Part shown: piece by piece, positions 62,411 through 64,000 of the stretch | How positions within the stretch are numbered: the stretch's first letter is position 1 | How the letters are laid out: each line of letters opens with the position of its first letter | NCBI GenBank assembly: GCA_900770765.1 | Contig: CAAGLK010000112.1 | Location: forward strand, 6,843-70,842 | Length of the DNA: 64,000 nucleotides | Source of the DNA: Helicobacteraceae bacterium | Lineage (GTDB): Bacteria > Campylobacterota > Campylobacteria > Campylobacterales > Helicobacteraceae | Direction: 5' to 3' | Notes under the pieces: generated by a model | Seen by the model: only the letters and a program-made list of their open reading frames with translations | The model's database searches: none | Told to the model about the DNA's origin: nothing | Position numbers and translations under genes: made by a program

Positions 62411-63027
62411 GTGAAAAAGGCAAAATGCGGCGCATCTATTTCTAAAATTTTTTTAACGCTAGCTTGCTTCCAAAATACTATTTGATTACTAGATGAAAAA
62501 ATCAAATCTTGTTTTGAAATAACCGCTAAATCCCACAAAATAGGACTCCTTTCATATTCCTTACAAGTTTGCATAAAAAATTCCAACTCCTTTTTTAAAA
62601 CACTATAATCCAAAAAAATAAAATCTTGTGTTTTTGCTAAAAATTTGCCAAAAAGATTCTGCTTAAAAGATTCTAAGCAAAAATTTTTATGCGTTAATCT
62701 AAATAGCTTAAGCGGAATCCCAAATTCACTATGGATTCCAGCCTCTGTGCCATTAATTGCTATTTTTTCACACTTTAGAGAATTTTGCCTTAAAAATTCA
62801 CTAGCCACAAATACACCCATAGAAAATGAAATTAGCTTAATCGTGGAATCTTGCAAGGATTCTAACAAAATATTTAATTCTCTAAAATCCAAATGTGAAT
62901 AATTATATAAAATAATCACTCCGCACTCACTAAATAAAAATGGCAAAAAATGCGTAAAATGCGAAGCAAAGCCGCCAAAAATAAGCAGAATCTTTTTATT
63001 ATTTTTTAAATTTTTGTAGATTTGCAT
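62398..63027 (-). CDS. bioG: Pimeloyl-ACP methyl ester esterase, BioG type
   Basis: A 209-residue alpha/beta hydrolase of the DUF452/BioG kind. It starts with 'LLIFGGFASHFTHF', has nucleophile Ser69 in 'ISFSMGVF' and the terminal His201 in 'IDAPHFAFF'. BioG removes the methyl group added by BioC once the pimeloyl chain is complete. It overlaps bioC by 13 bases and bioF by 22. Confidence 0.85.
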   Translation of the reverse strand: MQIYKNLKNNKKILLIFGGFASHFTHFLPFLFSECGVIILYNYSHLDFRELNILLESLQDSTIKLISFSMGVFVASEFLRQNSLKCEKIAINGTEAGIHSEFGIPLKLFRLTHKNFCLESFKQNLFGKFLAKTQDFIFLDYSVLKKELEFFMQTCKEYERSPILWDLAVISKQDLIFSSSNQIVFWKQASVKKILEIDAPHFAFFTWKF

Positions 63028-64000
63028 GCAATTTCTTTTAAAGTAAAAATTAAGTGATTTAACTCTTCTTTTTGCATAGAAGCATTAAGGCTAAAGCGCA
63101 AAAGCGCCCTATTTTTCGGCGTTGTAGGATATTTAATCGCTGGGGCAAAAAAGCCACTTTTATAAAGCTCATTTGCAAAATGCACCGCCCTTTGATTCTC
63201 GCCTAAAACTAAGCTAATAATATTATAATCACCTAGAATCTCAAAATTAAGCTCTTTTAAATTATCTTTAAAAAATTGTGAAATATCCGCTAAATGCGAC
63301 CTTTTATGCTCCATTTTTGATAATTCTAAAAAGCTAAAAAGGCTAAAGGCGACATTAAGCGGTGGCAAAGCAGTAGAATAAATAAGGCTTCTAGCAGTAT
63401 TTATAAAATATTCCTTAAAGATTCCGCCACATAGCACACAAGCCCCAACAGAAGCAATCGCCTTACCAAATGTTAATACTAAAAAATCCACTTCATTTAA
63501 AAGCCCTAAATTCGCACAAATGCCAAGCCCATTTTCCCCAAAGCTACCAATGCTATGTGCTTCATCAATATACAAATACACATTTTTAAAAGCCTTTTTT
63601 AACCGCACAAGCTCACTCAATGGCACAAAATTGCCCTCTATGCTAAAAATCCCCTCGCTTAAAATCACAATGGATTCAAACCGCCCACTTTCTTTTTGCA
63701 GCAAGGATTCCAACTCTTGTGTATTATTATGTGAAAATCTTTTAAAATGCACTTTGTTAAAACTTTTTAGCCCATCTATGTGGCTTGCATGAATTGATTT
63801 ATCAGCGATAAAAAGGGTATTTTTAAGCCTACTTAATGCACCAAGTGCGCCTAAATTTGCGTGATAGCCGCTATTAAAAAGCAAGGCTTCTTTATTAAAT
63901 TTATCCTTTAAAAACTCCTCTAATTTTGCATAAATTTCATAATTCCCACTAAGTAGCCTAGATGAAGTAGAGCTAAAGAGGCAATTTTCTCTAAAAAGGG
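63006..64000 (-). CDS. bioF: 8-amino-7-oxononanoate synthase (5' end outside window)
   Basis: The frame is open through the window edge: '..LFSSTSSRLLSGNYEIYAKLEEF' continues into 'LFNSGYHANLGALGAL', so the true start lies beyond 64000. PLP enzyme joining pimeloyl-ACP and alanine. The PLP lysine is in 'LTFGKAIASVGACVLCG', and 'YIDEAHSIGSFGENGLG' is the aspartate/histidine motif of alpha-oxoamine synthases. First gene of the visible bioF-bioG-bioC operon. Confidence 0.92.
   Translation of the reverse strand, partial: LFRENCLFSSTSSRLLSGNYEIYAKLEEFLKDKFNKEALLFNSGYHANLGALGALSRLKNTLFIADKSIHASHIDGLKSFNKVHFKRFSHNNTQELESLLQKESGRFESIVILSEGIFSIEGNFVPLSELVRLKKAFKNVYLYIDEAHSIGSFGENGLGICANLGLLNEVDFLVLTFGKAIASVGACVLCGGIFKEYFINTARSLIYSTALPPLNVAFSLFSFLELSKMEHKRSHLADISQFFKDNLKELNFEILGDYNIISLVLGENQRAVHFANELYKSGFFAPAIKYPTTPKNRALLRFSLNASMQKEELNHLIFTLKEIACKSTKI

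Overview
This is a low-GC (roughly 35-37%) chromosomal segment from the Campylobacterota, almost certainly a non-pylori Helicobacter. Gene order matches what I know of H. pylori in several blocks: fliY-fliM-fliA-small membrane gene-flhG-flhF-folK-M24 peptidase-aroQ; pyrD-M16 peptidase-dapA-short-chain reductase-pgsA; fliW, bamD-lon; and tig-clpP-def. A Campylobacter-type major outer membrane porin, a CetA/CetB-like energy-taxis pair, de novo biotin genes (bioC/bioG/bioF) and branched-chain and arginine synthesis genes point to an enterohepatic species of the H. pullorum/canadensis/rodentium type rather than a gastric one. The species level is inference.

Layout. 1-1240: end of an outer-membrane beta-barrel gene and a YceI-like periplasmic protein. 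1.4-6.0 kb: proA, then ispG with a WD40/helical-repeat protein. 6.0-11.1 kb: minus-strand housekeeping genes (rsmD, def, degenerate GGDEF protein, clpP, tig). 11.2-13.7 kb: metNIQ methionine importer. 13.7-15.8 kb: miaA, proC, fliW. 16.0-19.8 kb: bamD, lon, rnhB. 19.8-24.8 kb: accessory island with palindromic repeats, a small unknown gene, an 818-residue nuclease-methyltransferase fusion and a HaeIII-type restriction-modification pair. 24.9-31.9 kb: pyrD, M16 peptidase, dapA, enoyl reductase-like SDR, pgsA, three tiny ORFs, rseP, yggS. 32-38.6 kb: dps/napA, gltS, upp, gatB, flhB, mobA, moaA. 38.6-48.5 kb: flagellar switch/regulation block, folate, shikimate, rlmN, a nucleoside-phosphorylase-like gene carrying two parS-like sites, and an S4-domain gene. 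48.6-57.7 kb: isochorismatase-like hydrolase, CetA/CetB-like pair, argG, a DUF945-like protein, MOMP, gltX. 57.8-64.0 kb: ilvBH, lpxD, two small related proteins, and bioC-bioG-bioF (last one cut by the window end).

Three patterns run across genes. (1) The 8-mer GATTCCAC/GTGGAATC is enormously over-represented: more than 60 copies by eye against about 1.5 expected from base composition. It occurs on both strands, in all frames and as inverted pairs at gene ends, which is how DNA-uptake sequences behave elsewhere. (2) A dispersed hairpin with a fixed outer part (GTCATTGCGAG ... CGTGGCAATCTA) and a variable but always self-complementary inner stem occurs several times. A different palindromic element sits in frame inside dapA and adds about 65 residues. 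(3) GGCC, the presumed target of the HaeIII-type system, is nearly absent (about 9 seen, about 75 expected). No rRNA, tRNA, CRISPR array, prophage or complete insertion sequence was recognised.
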